DNA of 64,000 nt, from assembly GCF_041381155.1 (NCBI RefSeq), contig NC_091135.1, positions 60,300,567-60,364,566 of the forward strand, read 5' to 3'. Shown in pieces: positions 27,801 to 37,011 of this stretch. Positions within the stretch are counted from its first letter, which is position 1, and each line of letters begins with the position of its first letter. The DNA is from Argopecten irradians (Eukaryota; Mollusca; Bivalvia; Pectinida; Pectinidae). Position numbers and translations under genes: made by a program. The notes under the pieces were generated by a model that saw nothing but the letters and a program-made list of their open reading frames with translations, did not search any database and was not told the origin of the DNA.

Positions 27801-30800
27801 ATAAATCAAATTCAGCCTTAAAGCTGACAATGCAAGTTAAAAAGTATACATTTGAGAATAAAAAAAAAATAATAAAGTTTTTTTCGATATTTTTATTCAA
27901 AATTTGTTTCTTAGACAACCCCTTGCGTTTCTAAGGACGGGCAGTCGCCATTTTGTTTTAACTCTGCTTGGATACAACACTGGGTACCGACCCCTATATA
28001 AAGCGTGTGAACCACACACATGTGCAATCAGTCGAATGCTTGCTGTTCAAGGTATAACACTTGACCGGCTCTAGATCTAGTGTACTATATACCCAAGAGG
28101 TAATGATAATAAAATGGTTATTACTTTCAATGTTTTCTCAAATAAAGTTTTAAGAACCATATAAAGTTCTATACAGTTAAATTAAAAGTAATGAATGAAT
28201 TCATACCTTCTTTCCACGTGCGAGATCCATTTTGATTATAACGTAAACAAACATGGAAATTCTAATAGGAGATAACATTATAAAAATAACAAGAGGCCCA
28301 TGGGCCTTAACGGTCACCTGAGTTAGAATATATAATGAAACAAATAATAAAACAAATTAAAGACATATAAACACTATATGCTGGGCCTTGAAGTTGGTCA
28401 GTGATTTATAAATTTGACCTTTTTAGACTATGAAGAGTATTTGCTTCCATCAAACCTGTGAACTTAGAGGTATTTTTTGAAATTTTAATCAATTTGACCC
28501 TGTTTGGTCCTGCCCCTCTGGTCCCCCAGGGGGTCATCGAGGACGGATATGGATGTTAAAATGCTATATCTTAGGCTAATAATTCTAATCAAGTTTGACT
28601 AATTTCCTACGAAAATTGGGCAAATAATGTTCACAAATATGTTTTTCCTTATAAACTAAAGTAAACTTGACCCCTCCCCAGGGGGTAACGTAAGACCCCA
28701 AGGTCATATAATTCACAGTTTTTATAAAACACCTGAAGACCTTTCCATCTATAATTATTTGATTCTACTATATCCAGAATTTTAGAAGATTTTTGAAGTT
28801 TTAGCCTATTTGACCCTTTTTTAGCCCCGCCCCTCTACCCCCAGGGGGTCGGCCAGGACCAATGTGGATATGATATTAAAATGCTATCTCAGGCTAATAA
28901 TTCTAACCAAGTTTGACTCATTTCCTATGAAAATTGAGCAAAAAATGCTCATTAATGTGTTTTTCCTATATAAACTATAGTAAACTTGACCCCCTCCCCA
29001 AGGGGAAACAGGAGATCCCAGGGTCATATAATTTACAATTTTTATAAACAAACTTTAAGACCTTTTTATCTATAAAGTGTATTTGATTATACCATTTCCA
29101 GAATTTTAAAAGAATATTTTTGAAGTTTTAGCCTATTTGACCTTTTTTGGCCCCGCCCCTCTGCCCCCAGGAGGTCGGCCAGGACCAATATGGATATGAT
29201 ATTAAAATGCTATCTCAGCCTAAATAAGTTTGACTCGTTTCAAATGAAAATTGAGCAAAAAATGCTCATAAATGTGTTTTCCCTATATAAACTATAGTAA
29301 ACTTGACCCCCTCCCCAGGGGGAAATGTGAGACCCCAGGGTCATATAATTCACAATTTTTGTAAAGGACCTTAAGACCTTTCTATTTATGAAAAGTATTT
29401 GTTTCTACCATTTCCAGAATTTCAGAAGAAGATTTTTGAAGTTTTAGCCTATTTGACCCTTTTTTAGCCCCGCCCCTCTGCCCCCAGGGGGTCGGCCAGA
29501 ACTAATGTGGATATGATATTAAAATGCTATCTCAGGCTAATAATCTTAACCAAGTTTGACTCGTTTCCAATGAAAATTGAGCAAAAAATGCTCATAAATG
29601 TGTTTTCCCTATATAAACTATAGTAAACTTGACCCCCTCCCCAGGGGGAAACGTGAGACCCCAGGGTCATATAATTCACAATTTTTGTAAAGGACCTTAA
29701 GACCTTTCTATTTATGAAAAGTATTTGATTCTACCATTTCCAGAATTTCAGAAGAAGATTTTTGAAGTTTTAGCCTATTTGACCCCTTTTGACCCCGCCC
29801 CTAAGGCCCCTGGGGGTCAGTCATAGAAAATTTGTTAATAGGATTAAATGGCCATCTCATACTGATAATTCTGACAATATTTGACTCATTTCCTATTACA
29901 AATGACCAAATAATGCGCAAAAAAGAGTTTGCTCAATATAAAATATAGTAAACTTAACCCCCCCCCAGGGGGAAAATAGAGACCCCAGGGTCATATAATT
30001 CACAATTTTTGTAAAGGACCTTAAGACCTTTCTATCTATGAAGAGTATTTGATTCTACCACATCTGTGAGTAGAGAAGAAGATTTTTGAAATTTTACTCA
30101 ATTTTACCCCTTTTGGCCCCTCCCACAGCCCCCTGGGGGGTGGGGACCATATAATTCACAATTTTGATTGGCCTTATGCCTTAGAAGGTTTGTGCAAAAT
30201 TTCATTGAAATTGCTTCAGCAGTTTTGGAGAAGAAGTCGAAAATGTAAATTGTTTACGGACATACGACGCACGACGCACGGACGACGCACGACGATGGAC
30301 AAAAGGCGATTAGAATAGGTCACTTGAGACTTCGTCTCAGGTGACCTAAAAATAAATACTGCACTCACCTGACAAGGTTCCATTGAAGTAATATTGTCAG
30401 CTAGATCCCAAAATATGTCAAATATGAGCTAATAAAACACTTCAATATACATTAGATATTACACGCACATGTACACGTGTGTGCCTTTGGTAGTTTATAT
30501 ATGGAAGAGTCTCTTGTTCGGGACAGGTGGTCACGTGCAAGTGCATGGCCAGTCGAGTACATTGGGTATGATAGTATACGTGGAAATATGTGGACGAATT
30601 ATTATCAGGATTTTTATTCATTTGTGTGGAAAGTTAAATTTGTGAAACATCTAAATGACAGCTTAGAAGAGTTGACATGTTTGCTTGCTAAACAAGCCCT
30701 ACACATATTTACAGGTAAGAGGTTTTGTTTATGTATTAGTAGGCGATACACAGTGGACAACTGCTAGGTGTATATGTACATGACTGAGCGCACACGCTTT

Positions 30801-33800
30801 ATATAGGGGTCGGCAGGCCTCTCGTATCCAAGCAGAGTTCAAACAAAATTTCAACAAATTTTATTTCTAGTAACAATGAGTATATACATATGATTTAACA
30901 AAATTCTAATTTTGAACATATTCATGAACATATACTGTAGCAATTGTATTGATGAATAATGTTGGGATAAGGACAGTATTTAAGATATCATCTCCAATAT
31001 ACTTATGTGCGAAATTTATTGTTTTTCAAAATATATATAATCATTATTTAAAGATTAGAATATAATATAAATGACTGGATCCATCCACACATAGGATACA
31101 GACCTAAATGACCTAAATGAGTTCAAACAAAATGGCGTCTGCCCGTCCTTAGAAACGAAATGGGCTGTCTCAGAAACAAATTTGGAAAAAAAACTTCATT
31201 ATTTTATTTTTTTTTAATCTCAAATGTACTTTTTTAACTTGCATTGTCAGCTTTAATAAGTCTGAATACCTAAATACTATACCTCATTGTCAGACTCTGT
31301 ATCAGGTTCTTCTTCAAGACCTGAGTATACACTCTCCTCCGAGTCTGAGTCATCTTCGTTGTCTGTAACCGGGACTTCTTTGAACAAGTCTATCTGCAAT
31401 TGAAATAAGAAATAATTCAGATCTCAGTAAAAATTACAATGATGTTAGCCATTAACTTAATTCCGAAAACATCAAATCAAATATGGGAAGGTACCATGCC
31501 AAATGCCATACCAACTATACTGTAATTAGTGGAAAGACTTCAGCTTCAAAACAAGAGATCCCAGAGGGATCTTGGCGCCCACCAAAGAATGATCTATATC
31601 TGACAAAGGAAAGATGGATCTTTTCTCTACTTTTTAAACTTTTTCAAACATACTACATATAAAATTTGAGACAGATCGCTTCAGTACCTTTTGAGAAATA
31701 GCGGTAACAAACTTCAACTATCAAAATCCAAGATGACTCCTTGGCGCCATCTTGTTGATCAATCGGTCCCAAATCACAATATGCACAACTAGGGCCCTAG
31801 GGGAACCTACATATGAATTTTGAGACAGATCCCTTCTGTACTTTCTGAGAAATAGCAATAACAAACTTTGAATAACAAAATCCAAGATGGCTGCCTGGCG
31901 GCCATCTTGTTAACCGATCGGTCCCAAAATGCAATATGCACAACAAGGTCCCTAGGGGAACCTACATATGAAATTTGAGACAGATCCCTTCAGTACTATC
32001 TGAGAAATAACCATAACAAACTTTAACTATCGAAATTCAAGATGGCGGCCTGGCAGCCATCTTGTTCACCGATCGGTCCCAAAATGCAATATGCACAACT
32101 AGGTCCCTAGGGGAACCTACATATGAAATTTGAGACAGATCCCTTCAGTACTATCTGAGAAATAGCCATAACAAACTTTAACTATCGAAATTCAAGATAG
32201 CGGCCTGGCAGCCATCTTGTTCACCGATTGGTCCCAAAATGCAATATGCACAACTAGGTCCCTAGGGGAACCTACATATGAAATTTGAGACAGATCCCTT
32301 CAGTGCTATCTGAGAAATAGCCGTAGCAAATTTTAACTATCGAAATCCAAGATGGCGGCCTGGCAGCCATCTTGTTCACCGATTGGTCCAAAAATGCAAT
32401 ATGCACAACAAGGGCCCTAGGGGAACTTACATATTAAATTTGAGAAAGATCCCTTCAGCACTTTTTGAGAAATGGGGATATCAAACCTTAACTATCAAAA
32501 TCCAAGATGGCCGCCTGGCGGCCATCTTGTTTTTCCTATCAGACTCAAAATCTGTATGGCACAAATAGGGACCAAGGGTAACCTCCATGTGAAGTTTGAA
32601 CAAAATCCCTTCAGTAGTTCTCAAGAAATATCGATAACAAACTTCAAGTTTGAACAAAATCCCTTCAGTAGTTCTCAAGAAATATCGATAACAAACTTCA
32701 ACTGCCAAAATCAAAGATGGCTGCCTGGTGGCCATCTTGTTTTTCTGATCAGCCTCAAAATCTGTATGGCACAACTAGGGACCAAGGGTAACCTCCATGT
32801 GAAGTTTGAACAAAATCCCTTCAGTAGTTCTCAAGAAATATCGATAACAAACTTCAACTGCCAAAATCAAAGATGGCTGCCTGGCGCCCATCTTGTTTTT
32901 CCGATCAGCCTCAAAATCTGTGTAACAGGAGAGGAGAAAATGTAGCAGCCAGACCGGGATTCAAACCCGGGACCCTCAGAATACTAGCCGAGTGCTCTAC
33001 CGACTGAGCTACCTGGTCCCCGATGATCGACCCAGTCCAATCCCGCTACACTCCTCCCTCCTTTCTCGAAGTCTTCGCCCTCGAAGACACACAAGACCCT
33101 TCCAAACACCACCACCGTGGGTTATTTAGTTGGGCGCCAATTTTGTAACAGGAGAGGAGAAAATGTAGCGGCCAGACCGGGATTCGAACCCGGGACCCTC
33201 AGAATACTAGCCGAGTGCTCTACCGACTGAGCTACCTGGTCCCCGATGATCGACCCAGTCCAATCCCGCTACATCTGTATGGCACAACTAGGGACCAAGG
33301 GTAACCTGCATGTGAAGTTTGAACAAAATCCCTTCAGTAGTTCTCAAGAAATATCGATAACAAACTTCAACTGCCAAAATCAAAGACGGCTGCCTGGCGG
33401 ACATCTTGTTTTTTGATCAGCCTCAAAATCTGTATGGCACAAATATGGACCAAGGGGACCCTCCATGTGAAGTTTGAACGAAAATCCCTGCAGCAGTTTT
33501 TAAGAAATAGTGATAACAAGCATTGTTTACGGACGGACGACGGACGGCGGACGACGGACCACGGACGCAGGGCGATTTGAATAGCCCACCATCTGATGAT
33601 GGTGGGCTAATAATGTATATAAAGTAATCATTCTATAATTTGAAGACAGGGCAATAAATTCAGCATCAAAATACAACAAAAACTTACACAATCAATAAGA
33701 ATGTTAAACATTAATGAATCATTTTTTTACAAAGATATATCCTTTAATTGAAGGACCACTATTCGTCAGGGTAATCAAATCCCGTCGAATATCAACATAA

Positions 33801-35255
33801 CAGCAACAAATAACATGTACCAATTATATAAACACAAATATCTAATATTTTGTATTATATCGAGTTACTTGTGAGCCTTTTTTAATACAAATTTTTAAAA
33901 CAACTTTATCCATTTTCATTTCATAGAATCCTGCATTTGCGTTACAAAATTATCCCTCATATGCAGGACTGTTACTCAAATGCAGGACTACTGTAAGCAT
34001 AGGTATTTAGCACGCTGATAAGTCAAAGACCCACTATAGACTAATATATAGAGAAAGGTAAGGAACTCCTCCGTGACGCAAAATTGGGTAATTAAGTTCA
34101 AAGTGTTGTAAAAAAATATCCAGACCAGATATTTCAACGGCTTTGGTCTTAATTGAAAGTTAAGATGTTACACTTCACGATGATAACAAGAAATCCTACT
34201 GAACTTGTCTACTTTTTTCACAAACAGCCTCGAAACTTGAAAAATTGACGAATTTCCATTAGTCGGACACGATCGAGAACATTTTTGCAAACGAAAAAAT
34301 TTGCTACACTGAAAACACGGCAGCCTACAGTAACAGGCTTTGACATAAACAAACAACAGGTGAAAACAAATGTATTTACTTGTTTGACGGTTCGTTCAAA
34401 TCCCCCTCTCGTGGTCCTTATGTCGTTTTTCTGCGTTAATAGTTATCCGGGTCAGGTTGACTGCCATTTTGCCACTATCTTAAAAGTTATGTAAAGCCTT
34501 ATCTCATTGGTCGGTTGGTTTTAGCTTAGCCAATGAGATTAGGCTATACATAACTTTCAAGATAGTGGCAAAATGGCAGTCAACCTGACCCGGATAACTA
34601 TTAACGCAGAAAAACGACATAAGGACCACGAGAGGGGGATTTGAACGAACCGTCAAACAAGTAAATACATTTGTTTTCACCTGTTGTTTGTTTATGTCAA
34701 AGCCTGTTACTGTAGGCTGCCGTGTTTTCAGTGTAGCGAATAGACATTTTCGTTTGCAAAAATGTTCTCGATCGTGTCCGACTAACGGAAATTCGTCAAT
34801 TTTTCAAGTTTCGAGGCTGTTTGTGAAAAAAGTAGACAAGTTCAGTAGGATTTCTTGTTATCATCGTGAAGTGTAACATCTTAACTTTCAATTAAGACCA
34901 AAGCCGTTAAAATATCTGGTCTGGATATTTTTTTACAACACTTTGAACTTAATTACCCAATTTTGCGTCAAGGAGGAGTTCCTTACCTTTCTCTATATAT
35001 AAGTCTATAGTAGGTCTTTGACTTATCAGCGTGCTAAATACCTATGCTGTAAGCTTATCCTGCATCAGAGTGGTGCTCTACAACCAGAACCTCAAACACA
35101 AATGTAGTTACACAAAGTCATAACATTGAATATGCTTATCAATATTTTGTTTGCAAAATATAGACTTTTCATGGGTTTAAATTAAAACAACTTACAGTAT
35201 CACCCTTTGGCTCGTCTAAGGCTCCTCGTGTACGTTTTCTACCAGTGGTGGCCAT
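24708..35255 (-). CDS. BOP1: BOP1, 5' part of gene (five coding exons)
   Basis: BOP1 is the WD-repeat subunit of the PeBoW complex (Pes1-Bop1-WDR12), acting in the nucleolus in 27S/32S pre-rRNA processing and 60S subunit assembly. Five exons (35255-35196, 31393-31283, 27689-27435, 27174-27023, 24825-24708) join in frame to 232 codons. They give a basic start ([11 protein letters not shown]), a long acidic Ser/Asp/Glu stretch over roughly residues 21-140, then the family-diagnostic block [45 protein letters not shown] and MTGQ. Family members are about 750 aa, so the rest of the N-terminal domain and the WD40 propeller are missing. They should lie left of the 65-bp array and mostly outside the window. 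The large first introns hold mobile elements. The gene is head-to-head with the IMPase gene at 36949. Confidence 0.92.
24826..25317 (-). other. BOP1: BOP1 intron 4, right part
   Basis: About 490 bp of AT-rich intron sequence between exon 5 and a TIR element. I see nothing else in it. Confidence 0.7.
25318..26828. mobile_element. 1.5-kb DNA transposon, CCGTATTT..CCGCAAATAAGAC termini
   Basis: Terminal inverted repeats CCGTATTTCACCGCAAATAA at the left and TTATTTGCGGTGAAATACGG at the right, flanked by TA on both sides (25316-25317 and 26829-26830), which fits a TA target duplication as in Tc1/mariner-pogo type elements. Sub-terminal repeats of the GGGGGGTCTTATTTGCGG motif lie at both ends, with a poly-C run at 25341-25357. 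Only short overlapping frames are present inside, so it is non-autonomous or decayed. It lies in BOP1 intron 4. A truncated relative is at 43114. Confidence 0.85.
27023..27174 (-). CDS. BOP1: BOP1 exon 4 (conserved [11 protein letters not shown] block)
   Basis: 152 nt between CACTTAAG|GATATC and ACTG|GTAAGA. It encodes [20 protein letters not shown], then [14 protein letters not shown], then [16 protein letters not shown] and two bases of Trp. This is the most conserved segment of the BOP1 N-terminal domain and is the basis of the gene call. Confidence 0.96.
27435..27689 (-). CDS. BOP1: BOP1 exon 3 (acidic)
   Basis: 255 nt between TTTCAAG|GATGAA and GAGGAA|GTATGT, phase 0 at both ends, encoding 85 residues. 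It starts [18 protein letters not shown], has a basic centre ([14 protein letters not shown]) and ends YESDSSDEE. The downstream exon follows directly with the conserved IRNTVGNVP block. Confidence 0.88.
27810..28030. repeat. inverted repeat, left arm, with TATA-like box
   Basis: Imperfect inverted copy of the segment at about 30790-31262. Shared landmarks are AGCTGACAATGCAAGTTAAA, TTCTAAGGACGGGCAG followed by CGCCATTTTGTTT, and CCCCTATATAAAGCGTGTG. The arms bracket 2.8 kb of BOP1 intron 2. Each arm carries a TATA-like CTATATAAAG pointing inwards. Confidence 0.8.
28207..28230 (-). CDS. candidate alternative BOP1 first exon (MDLARGKK)
   Basis: On the minus strand ATGGATCTCGCACGTGGAAA then GAAG is followed by GTATGA, a good 5' splice site. 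The 24-nt coding piece ends in phase 0, so it could splice directly to BOP1 exon 3 (DEDSNN). An inward-facing TATA-like box lies about 2.6 kb upstream in the right inverted-repeat arm. No homology is recognised in eight residues, so this could be chance or the start of another gene. Confidence 0.3.
28288..30349. mobile_element. modular tandem-repeat element, ~320-bp core (pearl/Helentron-like)
   Basis: Starts AACAAGAGGCCCATGGGCC and GGTCACCTGAG; ends CTCAGGTGACCTAA, giving short inverted ends. The core is about four to five copies of a ~320-bp unit (CCCCAGGGGGTCGGCCAGGA; GATATGATATTAAAATGCTA; AAACTATAGTAAACTTGACC). The tail is ACG/GACGACGCACG-rich. This architecture is that of bivalve pearl/HINE-type non-autonomous elements; assignment to that superfamily is inference. 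It lies in BOP1 intron 2. Confidence 0.8.
30477..30716 (+). CDS. hypothetical exon, unrecognised protein
   Basis: Open frame on the plus strand beginning [20 protein letters not shown], with a tryptophan/tyrosine-rich middle ([20 protein letters not shown]) and ending [12 protein letters not shown] just before a consensus 5' splice site ACAG|GTAAGA at about 30715. Composition looks more protein-like than neighbouring intron sequence, and it is not part of a recognised repeat. It lies antisense within BOP1 intron 2, between the inverted-repeat arms. I recognise no domain; it could be a gene fragment or chance. Confidence 0.25.
30790..31262. repeat. inverted repeat, right arm, with insertion
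   Basis: Mirror copy of 27810-28030. It is interrupted by about 260 bp of unrelated AT-rich sequence (about 30850-31110). The outer end stops about 20 bp from BOP1 exon 2. The minus strand carries CCCCTATATAAAGCG at about 30811-30797. Confidence 0.78.
31283..31393 (-). CDS. BOP1: BOP1 exon 2 (acidic)
   Basis: 111 nt between TTGCAG|ATAGAC and GAG|GTATAG, phase 0 at both ends. It encodes [20 protein letters not shown] and a further acidic run ending DTESDNE. The low-complexity acidic segment is typical of the BOP1 N-terminus. Confidence 0.85.
32921..33050 (-). repeat. TRIM LTR, copy 1 (3' LTR on minus strand)
   Basis: 130-bp terminal repeat. It differs from the other LTR by A versus G after TGTAGC and within ATTC(A/G)AACC. 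It contains the tRNA-like body described separately. Confidence 0.85.
32947..33018 (-). tRNA. tRNA-like sequence in TRIM LTR 1
   Basis: 72 nt on the minus strand: acceptor GACCAGG, D-arm GCTC/GAGC with A box TAGCTCAGTCGG, anticodon stem CTCGG/CTGAG, T-arm CCGGG/CCCGG with B box GGTTTGAATCC. The anticodon loop is 8 nt (CTAGTATT) and the acceptor has a mismatch at pair 2, so a working tRNA is doubtful. If AGT is the anticodon it would be threonine, but this is uncertain. It is more likely an internal Pol III promoter carried by the LTR. Confidence 0.5.
33144..33273 (-). repeat. TRIM LTR, copy 2 (5' LTR on minus strand)
   Basis: 130-bp terminal repeat next to the primer-binding site. It retains the canonical B-box core GGGTTCGAATCCC on the minus strand. 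Confidence 0.85.
33170..33241 (-). tRNA. tRNA-like sequence in TRIM LTR 2
   Basis: Same structure as the copy at 32947-33018. This copy has the intact TTCGAAT T-loop and G1-C pairing in the acceptor. The 8-nt anticodon loop is shared. Confidence 0.5.
33613..33996. other. BOP1 intron 1 with a dispersed repeat piece
   Basis: AT-rich intron. The stretch 33757-33850 (ATTCGTCAGGGTAATCAAAT and ATGTACCAATT) is repeated at about 54347-54432, so it belongs to a dispersed family. Nothing else is seen. Confidence 0.55.
33997..35048. repeat. 1.05-kb near-perfect palindrome (foldback element)
   Basis: Left arm 33997-34510 and right arm 34530-35048 are inverted copies (outer ends AGCATAGGTATTTAGCACGC and GCGTGCTAAATACCTATGCT; inner ends ATCTCATTGG and CCAATGAGAT) around a 19-nt loop. 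The arms differ by only a few substitutions. There is no coding capacity beyond mirrored short frames. It fits a foldback or long-TIR MITE in BOP1 intron 1, about 150 bp from exon 1. Confidence 0.92.
35196..35255 (-). CDS. BOP1: BOP1 exon 1
   Basis: The ATG at 35255 opens 20 codons ([20 protein letters not shown]) ending at ACT|GTAAGT, phase 0. It is a lysine/arginine-rich start, typical of nucleolar proteins. The start is chosen because the exon joins exon 2 in frame; the upstream sequence has no alternative in-frame conserved extension. Confidence 0.82.
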
Positions 35256-35700
35256 GCTTGTTTTGGTACAACACGAGTGAAATGAAATAAGTACAAAGCA
35301 TTCGATAAAGTACTTACAAATTGTTGTCAATATGTACAAAATGGCATTTATGTTGCTTTTATATATATTTGAGTTAGTTTAATTATTTATCTTTGTGTTT
35401 TTTAGACAGTATGAATTACTTTATAGCGATAACTTGTTGTACAAAATTTATCGACTATTTAATTTCCGATCGGAGATTTCCTGCAAGAGGCATAACTCTA
35501 ATACCACTGAACCAATCTAGTTCCGGTTTTGTTTTCACGTTGTTTAGTAAGTATACGTAATATCTCGAGTTTTCATTGTCAAAATACTGATGTTATCAGC
35601 TGTGATAAAACGATTTGTTGTCATGGCATAAATGTATGTGTTACGGCCGCGCAGTCGCTTTGAACACAGGCGTCTGCTTCTGGTTTGATAAAAAAAAATA
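35256..35700. promoter_or_regulatory. BOP1 upstream region
   Basis: Sequence between the BOP1 start codon and the LINE fragment. It should hold the BOP1 promoter. I see no TATA box or other clear element at a fixed distance, only AT-rich single-copy sequence. Confidence 0.35.
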
Positions 35701-36362
35701 ATAACCTACCCCTACTATAGTAGGGTTAGGACATTGTATTTTTCCAAAACCAAATGCAGACGCCTGTGCTTTGAAAGCCTGAAATTGCCCTGTTTATCAT
35801 ACCGGCGTATGCGTGGGGACATGATTGATGTGTTCAAAATGATTTCTGGGTTATATGATAAAGACTGCTGTAACTGTATAAGCTTATGGTCAGATGTGGC
35901 CCCCAAACATACTGTAGTGCTAGAGGAAATAAAAAAAAAACCTCTACCCCCCTACATTCAACATCAACATTGAGGAGAAACTATTTTACTACAAGAACTG
36001 TATTGGAACTCTCTTCCAGAATCTGTTATTTCATCACCTAATATAAACTGTTTTAAAAATAATTTAGACAAATTCTGGGAAAACCAAGACCTAGTCTATA
36101 ATTATAGAGCAGAGTTATTGTTATGAACTGTGTTAACAATAAAAATATGAACACCTAGAAATTATCAACATGGAAATCGAACACTTCTTAAAAACTTAAC
36201 TAACGAAAATTTATATATTATTACTGCAATGCTACATGTACATTATATATCATGTATGTATTTATTGTATGATTATGAGTCCAGTGTAGAGGACCTCAAT
36301 CCTGTACTGGAAAATAAACTTAACTTAAACTTAACTTAACTTAAAAACTTTAACTTAACTTA
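35700..36362 (+). mobile_element. LINE 3' fragment (non-LTR retrotransposon) with pentamer tail
   Basis: The plus strand encodes RT C-terminal text: SLKLPCLSYRRMRGDMIDVF then KMISGLYD, and after one or more frame breaks NYFTTRTV..NSLPESVIS and NCFKNNLDKFW, ending in a stop at about 36124. These are typical of the end of CR1/Jockey-like RT proteins. A ~200-bp 3' UTR follows, ending in an ACTTA/ACTTAA repeat (about 36316-36362), as in LINEs with microsatellite tails. It is 5'-truncated and frameshifted. Confidence 0.75.
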
Positions 36363-36384
36363 TATCTTGGCCGTAGGGTGAATT

Positions 36385-36465
36385 TCCTTTAGCTCATCAG
36401 TCGGTAGAGCGGATTTCTAACATCTGTGTTTGTCTGGGTTAGTATCTAACCCTGCTACATTTGTG
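36385..36465 (+). repeat. decayed tRNA-derived (SINE-like) fragment
   Basis: TTTAGCTCATCAGTCGGTAGAGCGG resembles a tRNA D-arm/A box, and GGGTTAGTATCTAACCC resembles a T-arm/B box, about 35 nt apart. The stems are imperfect, so this is a SINE relic rather than a tRNA gene. Confidence 0.35.
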
Positions 36466-36948
36466 CCCAGGTGTTTGATGGATATAAAAGAAAAAGCCCA
36501 AGATATAATGGGAGATAATAGTTATAACATAATGAACACCACTTTAGCCAGATTGATGCAATGTGATATGTTCTCATTGCAGCAATATTTTTCTGATGTT
36601 GCATTATTACAATTCTCATTGTAAAAATAAGTTTAAAAGGGACATCTGAAAGTGTTGAAATTCTGAACAAAAATGAATAATAAAAAGTTAATTACACATG
36701 TTGTAATGCCTATCAGTAATATCGATCATTGTAAATACTGCTTGAAATAGATGTTGAACAACTAATATACTTTCCAATATTCTGGAAAAACATTTAATTA
36801 GTTTCGTTTTGGCATTCTGAAGCCATTTTAAACTATGGAATGCCCCTTGAAAGGAAAACAAAGTACATGTAACATTAATTTTATTTAAACTTAAACTTCT
36901 TTACCAAATTGGTTTCAGATATTCCTTTAAAGTAATATTAAATCAAAG

Positions 36949-37011
36949 ATGGACCACAATTACCAGGATTACCTGAAAACTGCTGTAGAAGTAGCAAGAA
37001 AGGCTGGGGAG
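36949..37011 (+). CDS. IMPA1: IMPase exon 1 (coding)
   Basis: [21 protein letters not shown] ending GAG|GTATGT, phase 0. This matches the helical start of the family (YxxYLxxAVExARxAGE). A 3' splice site TTGGTTTCAG at about 36909-36918 sits 30 nt upstream, so a non-coding 5' exon may lie further left. Confidence 0.9.

Larger units (their letters stand above)
32921..33273 (-). mobile_element. TRIM: miniature LTR retroelement with tRNA-like LTRs
   Basis: 353-bp element made of two near-identical direct repeats of 130 bp (32921-33050 and 33144-33273) around a 93-bp internal region. On the minus strand each LTR starts TGTAGC and ends GTTACA (TG..CA ends). The left LTR is followed after four bases by TGGCGCCCAAC (33139-33129), the 5' part of a lysine-tRNA primer-binding site. 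GAAAGGAGGGAGGAG (a polypurine tract) lies directly before the other LTR. The flanks carry TCTG on both sides (32917-32920, 33274-33277). Removing the element restores the host repeat's TCAAAATCTGTATGGCAC. There is no coding capacity. The LTRs differ at about two positions, suggesting recent insertion. Confidence 0.85.
31549..33612. mobile_element. modular tandem-repeat element, ~145-155-bp core
   Basis: Opens ACAAGAGATCCCAGAGGGATC and closes with GACGGACGACGGACGGCGGA then a hairpin CCCACCATCTGATGATGGTGGG and CTAATAATG. The core is more than ten copies of a 145-155-bp unit containing CAAGATGGCGGCCTGGC..GCCATCTTGTT and CCTACATATGAAATTTGAGA. It lies in BOP1 intron 1. A TRIM retroelement interrupts the core at 32921. 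Confidence 0.82.

Noticed and set aside
32472-32945. 157-codon plus-strand frame and its minus-strand partner
   Set aside because: Lies wholly in a repeated mobile-element core ([14 protein letters not shown] repeats).
32947-33241. Two functional tRNA genes
   Set aside because: An 8-nt anticodon loop, an acceptor mismatch and location inside paired LTRs argue for element-borne tRNA-like promoters rather than working tRNAs.
34168-34876. Mirrored 62-codon frames ([20 protein letters not shown])
   Set aside because: Identical frames in the two palindrome arms; no splice signals or known domain.
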